Origin: Tunturibacter empetritectus
Lineage (GTDB): Bacteria > Acidobacteriota > Terriglobia > Terriglobales > Acidobacteriaceae
Reading direction: 5' to 3'
NCBI RefSeq assembly: GCF_040358985.1
Contig: NZ_CP132932.1
Coordinates: 3,596,001 to 3,660,000 of the forward strand
Length of the DNA: 64,000 nucleotides
Below, piece by piece: positions 52,040 through 60,957 of this stretch (position 1 is its first letter; each line of letters starts with the position of its first letter). The translations under genes and the position numbers were made by a program. The notes below the pieces were generated by a model. The model was given only the letters and a program-made list of their open reading frames with translations. It was not told the DNA's origin and ran no database searches.

Positions 52040-55000
52040 TTAGAAAGAAATTTTGACTGCAGCCTGAAGGACACGTGGGCCGCCGACGCCGTTGACATTG
52101 CCGACGCCACTGCCGAGGGTTCCGGTTATGACACCAAACGAACTGGAGCCGTAAGTGGTTCCGGGCAGACCGAATGCGGGTGTGTTGGTAAGGTTGAAGG
52201 CATCGAAGCGAGCCTCTAGAGACGACTCGCGGAAGATAGGAAAGCTTTTGAAGAGGGACAGGTTGTCTGAGAAGTAGCCGGGGCCGCGGAATTGATTTCG
52301 TTGCGTGTTTCCGACGACGCATGGACCCGGGGATACGCAACCGGTGAGTCTGCTGATGCTGAAGCTGGTTGGATCGAACCATTGGGTGGTGCCGCTAGGG
52401 TTGCTGTGATGGTGCAGGACGTGGAAGGGGGCAACCTGATCGACGGTCTGGGTGGTGCCAGGGGTTGCGCTGGTGGTTGTGAGGGTAAACGGCAGGCCAG
52501 AGACCGCCGACAGGATGACCGAGGTCTTCCAGCCACCCAGTACGTAGGATCCGATGCCTGAGTTGAAGTACTTGTGATTCCGTCCAGCGGGCAGCTCCCA
52601 GGTGAGAGTCTGGGAGAAGTTGAGCCTGCGGTCGAAGTCCGCAAGGGCGTAGTTGCGACGGCGGTCGCCGCTGTAGAAGAGCAGGGCTCCATCTTGTGGG
52701 GTGGTCACATAGTTTTGCGCCTTGCCCCAGGTAAAGGCTGAGCTATAGGCTATGCCGTGGGTGAATCGGCGTGTGAATTGTACTTGCAGCGATTGGTAGT
52801 TTGAGGAGTAGCCCAGAAAGAATTGAGTCACGGAGGCGGTCTTTCCAAAGGCTATGTTCAACGGATCGAAGGCAGCACTCTCTCCGTAGACGCTGGGGAC
52901 GTTGATGTTCTGCGAGGAGTCAATTCGCGTGCCGTGGTTGGCAACGTAAGCGATCTGGAGGGAGCTGTCATGCGGGAGCGCCTGCTGGATGGCCGCATTC
53001 CAGGAGGAGACATAGGCGTTCTTGAAGTTGAGCGGGATGTAAAGGTTGCCAAGGCTGTTGAGGAAGGTGTTGCCGGTGGCTGTGATCTTTCCATTAGCAT
53101 CGACGGGGACGGGCGGGGTGGGTGGGATTCCGCTGACGAAGTTGACTGCGGCGGGATTCGTGGAACCCAGTACGGCGGCTCCATAGGTTGGAATATTGGT
53201 GTAGTCGGTACTGGTCTTGATGGGATAGTTGTAGGCGTAAGTGTTATCGACGAAGGGAACGTAGCTGACGCCGAATCCGGCTCGGAGGACTGTGGAATCG
53301 GTGGCGCGAAAGGAAGCACCAAGCCGGGGCGCAAAGTTGGTGTAGTCGGTCTTCATCCCGATATTCGAGGGATTTCCAGCTACGCCGGCGATAGTCAACT
53401 GATTGGTTGCCGGGCTGTAGCTGGAAAATCCTCCCGCTTTGCGCGGCGTTGCGGGTGGGTATAGTTCATAGCGCAAACCGACGTCGACAGTTAGTTTCGA
53501 GGTAGCCTGCCACTTGTCGGCGACAAAAAAGAAGAGCCAGGTCTGGCGGTAGGCGGGGAAGGTACTGTTAGTGTCCTGCCCTACCTGATACGGGGTGTCA
53601 AAGAGGATGCTGGCGATAGCGTTAGCCTGACCAGTAGTTGCGTTATTGAACTTCGTAGCACCGGGAGTGGAGGTTTGATTTTCACTGAAGTAGAAGGTTC
53701 CGGCAGCCGCGTTGATGTTTCCCTGAAGGAGATCGTCACGGATGCGGCGGATGTCGGCGCCTGCTTTGAGCGCATGGTTGCCGAGGATCTTGGTCCAGTT
53801 GTTGGCAAAGTCGATGTTCGACTCGGCGCGGAGCCACGGGAGTGATTGGGAGTAACCGATGAGCGGATTGGTGGTGCCGTTTTCTCCATTGCCGGCGAAG
53901 TTGCTTACCTGGAAGGCGACCTGGCCGCTATCGATCGAACTGAGATTGGTGCCGGGGATGCCGAGCTTCTTGGCGTCGTCCTGACCAAAGTCTGACTGCT
54001 GCGCCGAGTTGCGCAGGTGGGCTACACCGACGCGAACTTCAGTGAACAAGGTTGGCGAAAAGACGTGATCGTAGTTGCCGCCGGTGCTGTAAGCGGTTGC
54101 CGTTCCAGTCGCTTCGAAGCCTCCGCCTGCCGGGCCGCCGAGAAAGGATCCGAACAGAGGCGCCTGGAAGGTGGTGATTTTTTGATGGCTGAATCGACCG
54201 CTCAAATGATCTTTCTGGGAGATCGTCCAGTCTGACTTGATGTCGTAGCTGATGGCATCTTTGCTGAAGGGGGAGTTTTGGGAAAAGTTGTTGGTCTTCG
54301 CACCGGCAATATAAGCAGCGGAAGCGAGATTGGTCTTGGGATCTCTCGCGAGGGCGTCGAGGGATTGGAGAACAGTCAAACCAATGTTGCTGTCGTTGGC
54401 CGGGGTCGACAGGCGGCTGAGAGGAATGAGGTTGCCTGCAAACGGCGTGCGCCCCTTGCCGCAGTTAGCGGGAGTTGGGCCGCCGTTGCAATCTGCAGTG
54501 TCTCCGGTCTTCGGATCGTAGACCTGGCCAGCGTATTTGCTGAGATCGAGGTTACTGCCAACGACGTTGTAGAAGGGAATGTTTGTGTTGACTGTGGAAG
54601 ACTCATGATCCGAGGTGCGGAGGAAATCGCCGAAGAAAAAGAGTTTGTCTTTGAGGATCGGGCCTCCGATGGAAGCGCCCGTGTAGTTGTAGACGAGGCG
54701 TCCGTTGGGACCGCTGGAGAAGTAGTTGCGAGCATTGACGCCGTTGTTTTCCATGTTCTGGAAGACAGATCCATGGAACTGATTTGTACCTGACTTGAGG
54801 GTGACGTTGACGACGCCGCCGACGGCACGGCCAAACTCCGCCTCGAAGTTATTGGTGGTGATGTCGACGTTCTGGATCGCGGCGGCGGGGGGGACGAGGA
54901 TGATGTGGATTCCGGTGCGCTGGTCATCGTCGATACCCTCAATTTGATAGAGGTTGACGTAGGAGGACTGACCGTTGGCATTCACAGACAGATCGTTGTT

Positions 55001-55537
55001 GGCGTTGAAGAACTGTGAGTTGTTGAAGACGACGGGGGCCATGCCGGGAACGGTGTTAAGCAAGGATTGAAAGCTGTTGCCGCTGCTGAGGGGGAGATTG
55101 GAGATCTGATGCGCCTCGAGGGTGGTGGAGATATCGGCGCGGTCTGTTTGCAGCAGCGCGGGAGCGGTGGACACGGTGATCGTCTCGGACGCGCTGCCTG
55201 TGACGAGAGCGAAATCGACACGCGTTGAGGTGTTGGTGAGAAGATCGATGCCCTCATGGGTATCTTTCTTGAATCCGTTGGCTTCGACCGTGATGGTATA
55301 GGTCCCTGGCGGAAGGTTGGGCAGGGTGAAGTTGCCGCTTTCGTTGGTCACGGTCTCGTGAGTTGTTTGGGTAGCGGTTTCAATGACGATGACTCTCGCT
55401 GCAGAGACTGCGGCTCCGGTTGGATCATTGATCGTGCCAAGGAGTGTGCCGCTGACCGCCTGTCCAAAGAGAACGGGTGACAGAGCGAGTATCAATATCG
55501 GGAGAATGAGAAGACTTAATTTCTTGATCGCGATCAC
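52040..55537 (-). CDS. Oar-type TonB-dependent receptor 2
   Basis: 1165 residues. A GTG at 55535-55537 is chosen because GGAGG lies six bases upstream; the frame continues to a TTG at 55561 that would put the ribosome site inside the gene. Signal peptide LSLLILPILILALSPVLFG, then a carboxypeptidase-regulatory-like domain (SGTLLGTINDPTGAAVSAAR), plug and barrel ending in AAVKISF. It belongs to the same family as receptor 1 but is clearly different in sequence. It heads a minus-strand series with Tat-exported sugar enzymes, so its ligand is probably a carbohydrate or glycoside. Confidence 0.92.
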   Translation of the reverse strand: MIAIKKLSLLILPILILALSPVLFGQAVSGTLLGTINDPTGAAVSAARVIVIETATQTTHETVTNESGNFTLPNLPPGTYTITVEANGFKKDTHEGIDLLTNTSTRVDFALVTGSASETITVSTAPALLQTDRADISTTLEAHQISNLPLSSGNSFQSLLNTVPGMAPVVFNNSQFFNANNDLSVNANGQSSYVNLYQIEGIDDDQRTGIHIILVPPAAAIQNVDITTNNFEAEFGRAVGGVVNVTLKSGTNQFHGSVFQNMENNGVNARNYFSSGPNGRLVYNYTGASIGGPILKDKLFFFGDFLRTSDHESSTVNTNIPFYNVVGSNLDLSKYAGQVYDPKTGDTADCNGGPTPANCGKGRTPFAGNLIPLSRLSTPANDSNIGLTVLQSLDALARDPKTNLASAAYIAGAKTNNFSQNSPFSKDAISYDIKSDWTISQKDHLSGRFSHQKITTFQAPLFGSFLGGPAGGGFEATGTATAYSTGGNYDHVFSPTLFTEVRVGVAHLRNSAQQSDFGQDDAKKLGIPGTNLSSIDSGQVAFQVSNFAGNGENGTTNPLIGYSQSLPWLRAESNIDFANNWTKILGNHALKAGADIRRIRDDLLQGNINAAAGTFYFSENQTSTPGATKFNNATTGQANAIASILFDTPYQVGQDTNSTFPAYRQTWLFFFVADKWQATSKLTVDVGLRYELYPPATPRKAGGFSSYSPATNQLTIAGVAGNPSNIGMKTDYTNFAPRLGASFRATDSTVLRAGFGVSYVPFVDNTYAYNYPIKTSTDYTNIPTYGAAVLGSTNPAAVNFVSGIPPTPPVPVDANGKITATGNTFLNSLGNLYIPLNFKNAYVSSWNAAIQQALPHDSSLQIAYVANHGTRIDSSQNINVPSVYGESAAFDPLNIAFGKTASVTQFFLGYSSNYQSLQVQFTRRFTHGIAYSSAFTWGKAQNYVTTPQDGALLFYSGDRRRNYALADFDRRLNFSQTLTWELPAGRNHKYFNSGIGSYVLGGWKTSVILSAVSGLPFTLTTTSATPGTTQTVDQVAPFHVLHHHSNPSGTTQWFDPTSFSISRLTGCVSPGPCVVGNTQRNQFRGPGYFSDNLSLFKSFPIFRESSLEARFDAFNLTNTPAFGLPGTTYGSSSFGVITGTLGSGVGNVNGVGGPRVLQAAVKISF

Positions 55538-55717
55538 GTGAAACCTCCGAAGGTGTGACAACTTTTCAGGCCCGTACGGTTTATTGTTTGAAGAGCGAAC
55601 GAACCCTACCAGTGGCGATATGACACAGTCAAGAAAATAAACGGACGGCTTTCTCTGGAGCAGTTTAGGCGCGGGAGTTGAGGAGAAAAAGCGGGTTGTT
55701 GAAGAGGCGTGGGCGCC

Positions 55718-56185
55718 TTATCGTTTGGGCCGGTGAAGAGTCCAGCACTGATCGGGAGGGCTGATCAGGAAAGCGATGAAGCAGAGGGCAAGGACGGAGT
55801 TTTCGAGAGAGGCGCCGAAGAACAGCCAGAAGGGGGAGTTGGGGCCGGGATAGTTCGAAGAGAAGAGGAAGAGCAGCACCATGGTCAGACCGCCCAGGCT
55901 TGCCCAGCGGACCAGAACTCCTGTGAGCAAGCTCAGTGCAATCAACAGTTCGGAGATGGCGACGACGGCGCCAAAGAAGACGGCGTGCGGAAGGATGATG
56001 TTTTTGAGCAAGGGGCGGATGAAGGCGTAGGAACCCTCTTTGAGGAATCCTGCGATGTCCTGGGCCATTCCTCCCCAGATGAACTTGGTGCTGGCCAGTT
56101 TGTACTCGGACAAGATGAGGAAGAGAAGGCCGATGGAGATGCGCAGGAAGGCAAGCGCTTTGGATTGTTGATCTACAGCGCTCAT
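55718..56185 (-). CDS. DoxX-family membrane protein
   Basis: 155 residues with four hydrophobic helices; LAFLRISIGLLFLILSEYKL and the later SELLIALSLLTGVLVRWASLGG are typical of DoxX/DoxD proteins. The family is linked to quinone or thiol redox systems in a few cases; function here is unknown. Its ATG overlaps the pyrE stop by four bases, so it is translationally coupled to pyrE although no functional tie is known. Confidence 0.82.
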   Translation of the reverse strand: MSAVDQQSKALAFLRISIGLLFLILSEYKLASTKFIWGGMAQDIAGFLKEGSYAFIRPLLKNIILPHAVFFGAVVAISELLIALSLLTGVLVRWASLGGLTMVLLFLFSSNYPGPNSPFWLFFGASLENSVLALCFIAFLISPPDQCWTLHRPKR

Positions 56186-56859
56186 CTCTTCTTTTGCGTC
56201 TTCTTTTGCTGGGCGATGTGAGCGGCGCGGACGTCGGAGGCGGTGAAGACGGAGAGGAAGGGGACGCCGGGGATGGTGGCTTCGATGTTGGCGCGGCCTC
56301 CTTGTTCGCGGTCTACCAGGCAGAGGACTCCAGCAACGTTCATGCCGGCTTCGCGGGTGGCTTCGATGGCGGTGATTGTGGAGCCGCCGGTGGTGCAGAC
56401 GTCGTCGACGATGACGACGTGGGCGCCGAGTTTGAGGAAGCCTTCGGTGCGGCGGCCGGTGCCGTGAGTCTTTTCTGCTTTGCGGACGAGGAAGCCGTGG
56501 AGGAGGGTGGGTGCGGGGCCTTCGTCGCTGCGTTCGTCGGGGTCGAGTTCGAGCGCGTCGGAGAGTTCGGCGATCTCGTTGTGATCGGCGAGGGCCCAGG
56601 CACTGGCGCTGGCGGTGTTGGAGACGAGGGGGTCGGCTCCCATGGTGAGGCCGCCTACGGCTTCTGCCTGGGGGAGGTGTTCGCTGATGAGGTCGTAGAG
56701 GACGAGGCCGGAGAGGCGTCCGCCTTCGGCGTGCAGGGTGGTGATGCGGCAGTCGATGTAGTAGTCCGACTTCTGGCCGCTGGCGAGGGTGAAGTCGCCC
56801 AGCTTGAAGGAGTGGGTGGCGATGAGGTTGAGGAGGGTGGTCCTGTTGTCGGTTGGCAT
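56182..56859 (-). CDS. pyrE: Orotate phosphoribosyltransferase
   Basis: 225 residues. It joins orotate to PRPP to form OMP in pyrimidine synthesis. The PRPP loop is VDDVCTTGGST at 151-161, and KSDYYIDCRIT and GGLTMGADPLVS give the orotate side. Between residues 88 and 120 there is an acidic insertion (DHNEIAELSDALELDPDERS) where most OPRTases run straight from the GADP region into FLVRK. The insertion keeps the frame and flanking motifs, so the enzyme should be functional. No other pyr gene is adjacent. Confidence 0.93.
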   Translation of the reverse strand: MPTDNRTTLLNLIATHSFKLGDFTLASGQKSDYYIDCRITTLHAEGGRLSGLVLYDLISEHLPQAEAVGGLTMGADPLVSNTASASAWALADHNEIAELSDALELDPDERSDEGPAPTLLHGFLVRKAEKTHGTGRRTEGFLKLGAHVVIVDDVCTTGGSTITAIEATREAGMNVAGVLCLVDREQGGRANIEATIPGVPFLSVFTASDVRAAHIAQQKKTQKKR

Positions 56860-57407
56860 GGTCAGCTCCGATTGTAGAGGATACGGGTTGGCCCTCCCCC
56901 CGAGGTATTGTTGAGCAAAGTCTTAGATCAGGCGACTTAGAGGTGGGCTGCAGGTCTGCTTTTATGTGTCGAAGTTTCGAAATCAGGAGTTTGGTAAATT
57001 GAGTGGCAAAGTCTTCATTGCCGTTGGTTCCCCTTTGTGGGTTTAACCTTGAAGCCCAGGCTGGGCCGCGGTTTTCTTGCTGTTTTTATTATGGCTAGTT
57101 GGAGGAGACTACTGTGCCATGGGTATGTCTTTTGTTGGTATGGCGTTGGCCTGCTTTGGAGCTCGACAGGTTTTTTTGAGAGGCTTGGCAGATCTGTCGA
57201 TTCTGAAAAAAGCACACTACACTTGAAGAATCGAGATCGGCCAGGTGATGATGTCCGAGGTACGGTGTCCCGGGTACGGCAGTCCCGCCATCCTACCTTG
57301 CAGAAAGGCGAGTGGGTCCTGACATTTCCGGCTGGCGCGCGTCGCTTGTTATGATCGCCCGGTGGCGTGTGCGGTCTTACCGGACGGGTGCTTGAAAGGA
57401 TTTCTAT
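56860..57407. other. 548-bp divergent intergenic region between pyrE and the RidA-like gene
   Basis: No convincing gene: a 105-codon frame (57037-57354) has no ribosome site or family resemblance. A 40-base segment at 57191-57230 is a diverged direct copy of 57858-57896, upstream of the ATPase gene. TTACCGGACGGGTGC near 57377 resembles the end arm of the BIME-like repeat but is too short to call. Confidence 0.45.
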
Positions 57408-57806
57408 ATGACTCAGCGCGATGCGATATTCCCTGCAAACCGTCATGCCCTCTACGAGGCGCACGGCTATTCTGCTGCGATCCGATCCGAAAATCTGCTG
57501 TTCGTCTCCGGCCAAGTCGGCAGCCGTAGCGATGGCTCGCCGGAACCGAACTTCGAGGATCAAGTTCGGCTCGCGTTCGCCAATCTGAAAGCGACGCTGA
57601 TCGCGGGAGGATGCGGATTTGATGACATTGTAGATGTGACGACCTCTCACACCGATCCTGAGAGCCAATTTGAAACCATCATGGCCGTGAAGAGCGAAAT
57701 GTTCGAACAGGCTCCTTATCCAAACTGGACGGCAATCGGTGTGAACTGGCTTGCCGGTTTTGATTTCGAGATCAAGGTGATTGCCCGCATTCCAAGCAAG
57801 ACGTAG
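57408..57806 (+). CDS. RidA/YjgF-family protein
   Basis: 132 residues, the compact trimeric RidA fold. FVSGQVGSRSDGSPEPNFEDQV and AFANLKATLIAGGCGFDDIVDVTTS are family stretches. The arginine that typifies imine deaminase RidA (in the C-terminal ARIP-like motif) is present as VIARIPSK. Enzymatic deamination of reactive enamines is known for the RidA branch, but many paralogs lack it. GAAAGGA precedes the ATG. The AAA+ ATPase gene follows after 98 bases. Confidence 0.87.
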   Translation: MTQRDAIFPANRHALYEAHGYSAAIRSENLLFVSGQVGSRSDGSPEPNFEDQVRLAFANLKATLIAGGCGFDDIVDVTTSHTDPESQFETIMAVKSEMFEQAPYPNWTAIGVNWLAGFDFEIKVIARIPSKT

Positions 57807-57904
57807 TCGGCCATGTAATGGCTGCCAGTCGCGGTTTCGGCTTCTGTCTCCGCGACGGATCTATTGAGTTCGAAAAAGCACACCATGCCTGGAGAAGCTG
57901 TTAC

Positions 57905-59284
57905 ATGGGATTCTCATTTTCGGTCGGTAATCAGGGGTTTCGCGAGCCGCAGCTCTCCAAAAATCTATTGAAGCATCTTGGAGTTTCGGCTCGGGATATT
58001 GCGACAGCGGCGCGCCAGTTTCCGATTACGTCGCGGATCGATATTCAGACCGGGCTGGAAAGCTTACTGAAACGTGAACCGCAGACGCGGTTGACTGGAC
58101 TTTTTTCGCCGAATCCGCATGAGGGCGTTACGTTTGCTCAGATACTCGGCGGCTCTCACTTTCAAGTGGATACGGGGCCACTGCAGTATGACGAGATTGA
58201 TATTGGCGATGCGGAACCGGCACGTTGTCTGAAGAATGGATTGTGGATGGGGCGAGAGAATGGGGTCCCTTTTGCGATCATGCTCGCTTCGGGTGGGCGA
58301 TTCGGCTTTCAGGTGGGGGTAAACGTCGAGATTGCTGTTGCCGCAGGCGAATCCGGCTCCAGGTTCTCCCATGACTTCTTTCGTCAACTGGAGCAGGCGA
58401 TCAGCGAGGGACGAAGCTATCGCGGCCGAGTGATTTCGCTTGAGGCGCATCATCATCCGATGGGAGGCGGCAGTTCGGTGAAGGTGCATCGGTTGGCCAA
58501 GGTGAACCGGGAGGATGTCATCCTTCCGCAGAAGACGCTGGCTACGCTCGATCGTAATGTCGGCGGTTTTATGGCAGCGCGAGACGCGCTGAAGGCAATG
58601 CATTTTCAGGCGCGGAAGGGGCTGCTGTTTTATGGGCCGCCGGGAACGGGCAAGACACACACGATCCACTATCTGGCTTCGCAGTTGCCGAATCATACGA
58701 CGTTGCTGGTGACGGCTGAGCAGGTGGGATTGATCGGAGAATATTTTCGTCTGGCACGATTTCTGCAGCCTTCCATGATGGTGATTGAGGATGTGGACTT
58801 GATCGCCCGGGATAGAACAGAGATGCGGAACGGGGGCGAGGAGGTGTTGCTTAACAAGCTGCTGAATGAGATGGATGGACTGCGGGAAGATGCCGAGGTG
58901 TTGTTTATCCTGACGACCAATCGTCCGGACCAGATCGAGCCGGCGCTGGTCTCGCGTCCGGGGCGCATCGATCAGGCGATTGAGTTTCCGTTACCGGACG
59001 AGGAGGGCCGGGCGAAGCTGACGAAGCTGTATGGGCGCGATCTGAAGTTGTCGGATGAATTGCTGGAGTTGATCGTTCGGCGAACGAAGGGTGTGAGCGG
59101 CGCTTTTATCAAAGAGCTGATGAGGCGTTGCGCGCAGTTTCAGATGGAAGGCTCTGGGGGCAGCGTTCTCGCACAGGCTGCGGTGGATGAAGCGCTGGAG
59201 GAGATGTTGTTTGCGGGAGGAACTTTAAATCGGCGTTTGCTTGGCGGGGAAGCGGTTGAGACCTTGGGGACGGAAGTGGGTTAG
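57905..59284 (+). CDS. AAA+ ATPase with unusual N-terminal domain
   Basis: 459 residues from the ATG at 57905 (GGAGA nine bases upstream); the longer frame from 57818 is unsupported and runs over a repeated non-coding segment. The first 220 residues contain RFGFQVGVNVEIAVAAGESG and RVISLEAHHHPMGGGSSVKVH, which I do not recognise. The AAA module has Walker A GPPGTGKT (near 244), Walker B MMVIEDVDLIARD, sensor LTTNRPDQIEPAL and arginine finger SRPGRIDQAIEFP, like the SpoVK/Cdc48 type. It is probably a protein-remodelling ATPase; the substrate is unknown. Confidence 0.85.
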   Translation: MGFSFSVGNQGFREPQLSKNLLKHLGVSARDIATAARQFPITSRIDIQTGLESLLKREPQTRLTGLFSPNPHEGVTFAQILGGSHFQVDTGPLQYDEIDIGDAEPARCLKNGLWMGRENGVPFAIMLASGGRFGFQVGVNVEIAVAAGESGSRFSHDFFRQLEQAISEGRSYRGRVISLEAHHHPMGGGSSVKVHRLAKVNREDVILPQKTLATLDRNVGGFMAARDALKAMHFQARKGLLFYGPPGTGKTHTIHYLASQLPNHTTLLVTAEQVGLIGEYFRLARFLQPSMMVIEDVDLIARDRTEMRNGGEEVLLNKLLNEMDGLREDAEVLFILTTNRPDQIEPALVSRPGRIDQAIEFPLPDEEGRAKLTKLYGRDLKLSDELLELIVRRTKGVSGAFIKELMRRCAQFQMEGSGGSVLAQAAVDEALEEMLFAGGTLNRRLLGGEAVETLGTEVG

Positions 59285-59435
59285 CTTTACTGGGATTCGG
59301 AAGACTAAATTTGACCGACTATCACTTCTTTTTCTGTTTAGGCGTTGCCTCGAGCGGGCGTATTCGAGGGCGGGCTGTTCGCTTTGCTCAGAGTGCTGAT
59401 CCTTCTGTTTGCCGATAGGACAGGATTCGACACCG

Positions 59436-59789
59436 TTATCTGTGGCGAAACCAGTGTGATGCCAGCAAAATCAGAATGAGAGCAGCACCGATAATGAGTC
59501 GGCGCCTAAACGGATGGAACGTGAGATCGTCTTCACTTCCTGAGTTGTCGTTAGGATTGTGCGGATCGTAACTGATGATAAAGGTATGACCTAAAGGGAC
59601 ATCGGCATGGGCAATGTACTGGCCGGAGTGTAGTTGCCCGTTTGCATGGTAGGTGAATGTAACGGCATATCTTGAGAAGTCCGGCATCTCAAAGTTTGCA
59701 ATGCGGCCAGTGCGGATGCGTGGTGCATGTTTTATGAGTTCGCACGCTTCGACCGTTGCTGTTGCTTCAATCCAAGGAGGATCTTCCAT
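59436..59789 (-). CDS. Small membrane protein, DUF3592-like
   Basis: 117 residues. A soluble part with WIEATATVEACELIKHAPRI, FSRYAVTFTYHANGQLHSGQYIAHADVPLG and FIISYDPHNPNDNS resembles the DUF3592 pattern (a beta domain with a YDP-NP turn), followed by one C-terminal membrane helix (about 97-112). Function is unknown. No strong ribosome site precedes the ATG at 59787-59789. It stands alone downstream of the CPBP protease gene on the same strand. Confidence 0.7.
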   Translation of the reverse strand: MEDPPWIEATATVEACELIKHAPRIRTGRIANFEMPDFSRYAVTFTYHANGQLHSGQYIAHADVPLGHTFIISYDPHNPNDNSGSEDDLTFHPFRRRLIIGAALILILLASHWFRHR

Positions 59790-59880
59790 ATTGGGCCCAG
59801 AGGATTCTAACCTGCGGGTCGATCGCTGCTGAAGAGCAAACGAAAAAAGAGAGTGGAACAATCTTGGACTGTTGTATGGG

Positions 59881-60957
59881 TTAGTGGGAGAGCTTGTCGA
59901 GGTGGCGGTAGCCGCCGGTGGCGATGAAGGCGGTGAGGAAGATGGTGAAGTTGTAGCTGGCGTGGATGAGGGTGGAGGCCAGGACCGAGCGCAGGCGGAT
60001 GCGGACGGCGCTGAGGATGAGGGAGACACAGAACAGGAGCAGCAGGACGGGCCAGGTGAAGGCGGTCTGCTGGCCGTGGAGTGCGGCGAAGAGGATGCTG
60101 GTGAAGACGGCGGAGAAGACCAGGGCTGGGGTGGAGATCTTGTTGTTGGAGTGCCAGAGCTCGCGGGCGGCGGGGGTGCGGGGGAGTGAGAGCCAGTCGT
60201 AGGCGATGGCGACGGCGGGCAGGAGGAAGCCCCGGAAGAGGATCTCTTCGAAGAGAGGTGCGACGAGGATGCCAAAGAGGGTGACCAGCCAGACGTCCGA
60301 TGGGGTGCGGAAGAAGTCGTCGATCGGGATGTCTTTGGGGATGGAGATGACCGAGGAGATGGCTTGCACGGCGAAGGAGAGGGCGAGGCCGATGGGGATG
60401 AGACGGAAGGCGTTGCGGCGGGCGGCGTCGGGGTTGGCGTCGATGCCGTTGGCGAAGGGGCGCCTCCAGAGGAGAGGGAAGACGAACCAGGAGATGGCGA
60501 GTGTCGCGAGGTAGGTGACGGCTTCTGAGGCTATGAGCAGCTTGGGGGGGATGGAGGCGGCGGATAGTTTGCCTGCGATTGCGGGAGCGTGGGTGAGGCC
60601 AAGGAGAAGCAACTGGGTGAGGAAGAGGAAGACACCGGCGATGGCGAGGAAGAGGAGCGCGTGGCCGAAGTTGGGGATGCGGTGAGGCGCGTCTTCGGGC
60701 GCGTCGTTGGGGGTGTTGTCCATGGGAGGCTGGAGGATGGCCTCGCCTTCGGGGAGGAGAGAGAGTTCGGGAAGGATGGGGCGTTCGGGGAGTATCGGGT
60801 GCACCGGGGCATCAGATTGGCTTCGGCTTTGGGGGCTGGCGGCGACTGGATTCGGAGAGAGAAACGCGGCTGTGTTTTGGGCGATGTTCGAGCTAACGGA
60901 TCGGGACGCGGGGGACCCGGTGGCTGGTGTTGCGGGGTTCGGAGTTAGTTCGCTCAT
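59881..60957 (-). CDS. CPBP-family intramembrane metalloprotease
   Basis: 358 residues. The first 90 are proline-rich and probably cytoplasmic ([20 protein letters not shown]); then come seven or eight membrane helices. The CPBP (Rce1/Abi) motifs are EEILFRGF near 238, FAALHGQQ and the late HASYN, which supply the glutamates and histidines of the metal site. Bacterial members process membrane proteins or act in self-immunity; this one has no bacteriocin genes nearby. Its ATG overlaps the uvrA stop by four bases, so it is on the uvrA transcript. Confidence 0.88.
   Translation of the reverse strand: MSELTPNPATPATGSPASRSVSSNIAQNTAAFLSPNPVAASPQSRSQSDAPVHPILPERPILPELSLLPEGEAILQPPMDNTPNDAPEDAPHRIPNFGHALLFLAIAGVFLFLTQLLLLGLTHAPAIAGKLSAASIPPKLLIASEAVTYLATLAISWFVFPLLWRRPFANGIDANPDAARRNAFRLIPIGLALSFAVQAISSVISIPKDIPIDDFFRTPSDVWLVTLFGILVAPLFEEILFRGFLLPAVAIAYDWLSLPRTPAARELWHSNNKISTPALVFSAVFTSILFAALHGQQTAFTWPVLLLLFCVSLILSAVRIRLRSVLASTLIHASYNFTIFLTAFIATGGYRHLDKLSH

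Noticed and set aside
55572-55579. CCGTACGG palindrome upstream of TonB receptor 2 as an operator
   Set aside because: Eight bases only, without the central pattern of LacI-type sites; expected by chance in GC-rich DNA.
57037-57354. 105-codon frame upstream of the RidA-like gene
   Set aside because: No ribosome site, no family features, unusual composition; treated as intergenic.
57374-57391. Third copy of the BIME-like repeat arm
   Set aside because: Only about 15 of 18 bases match the arm and none of the inner parts are present.
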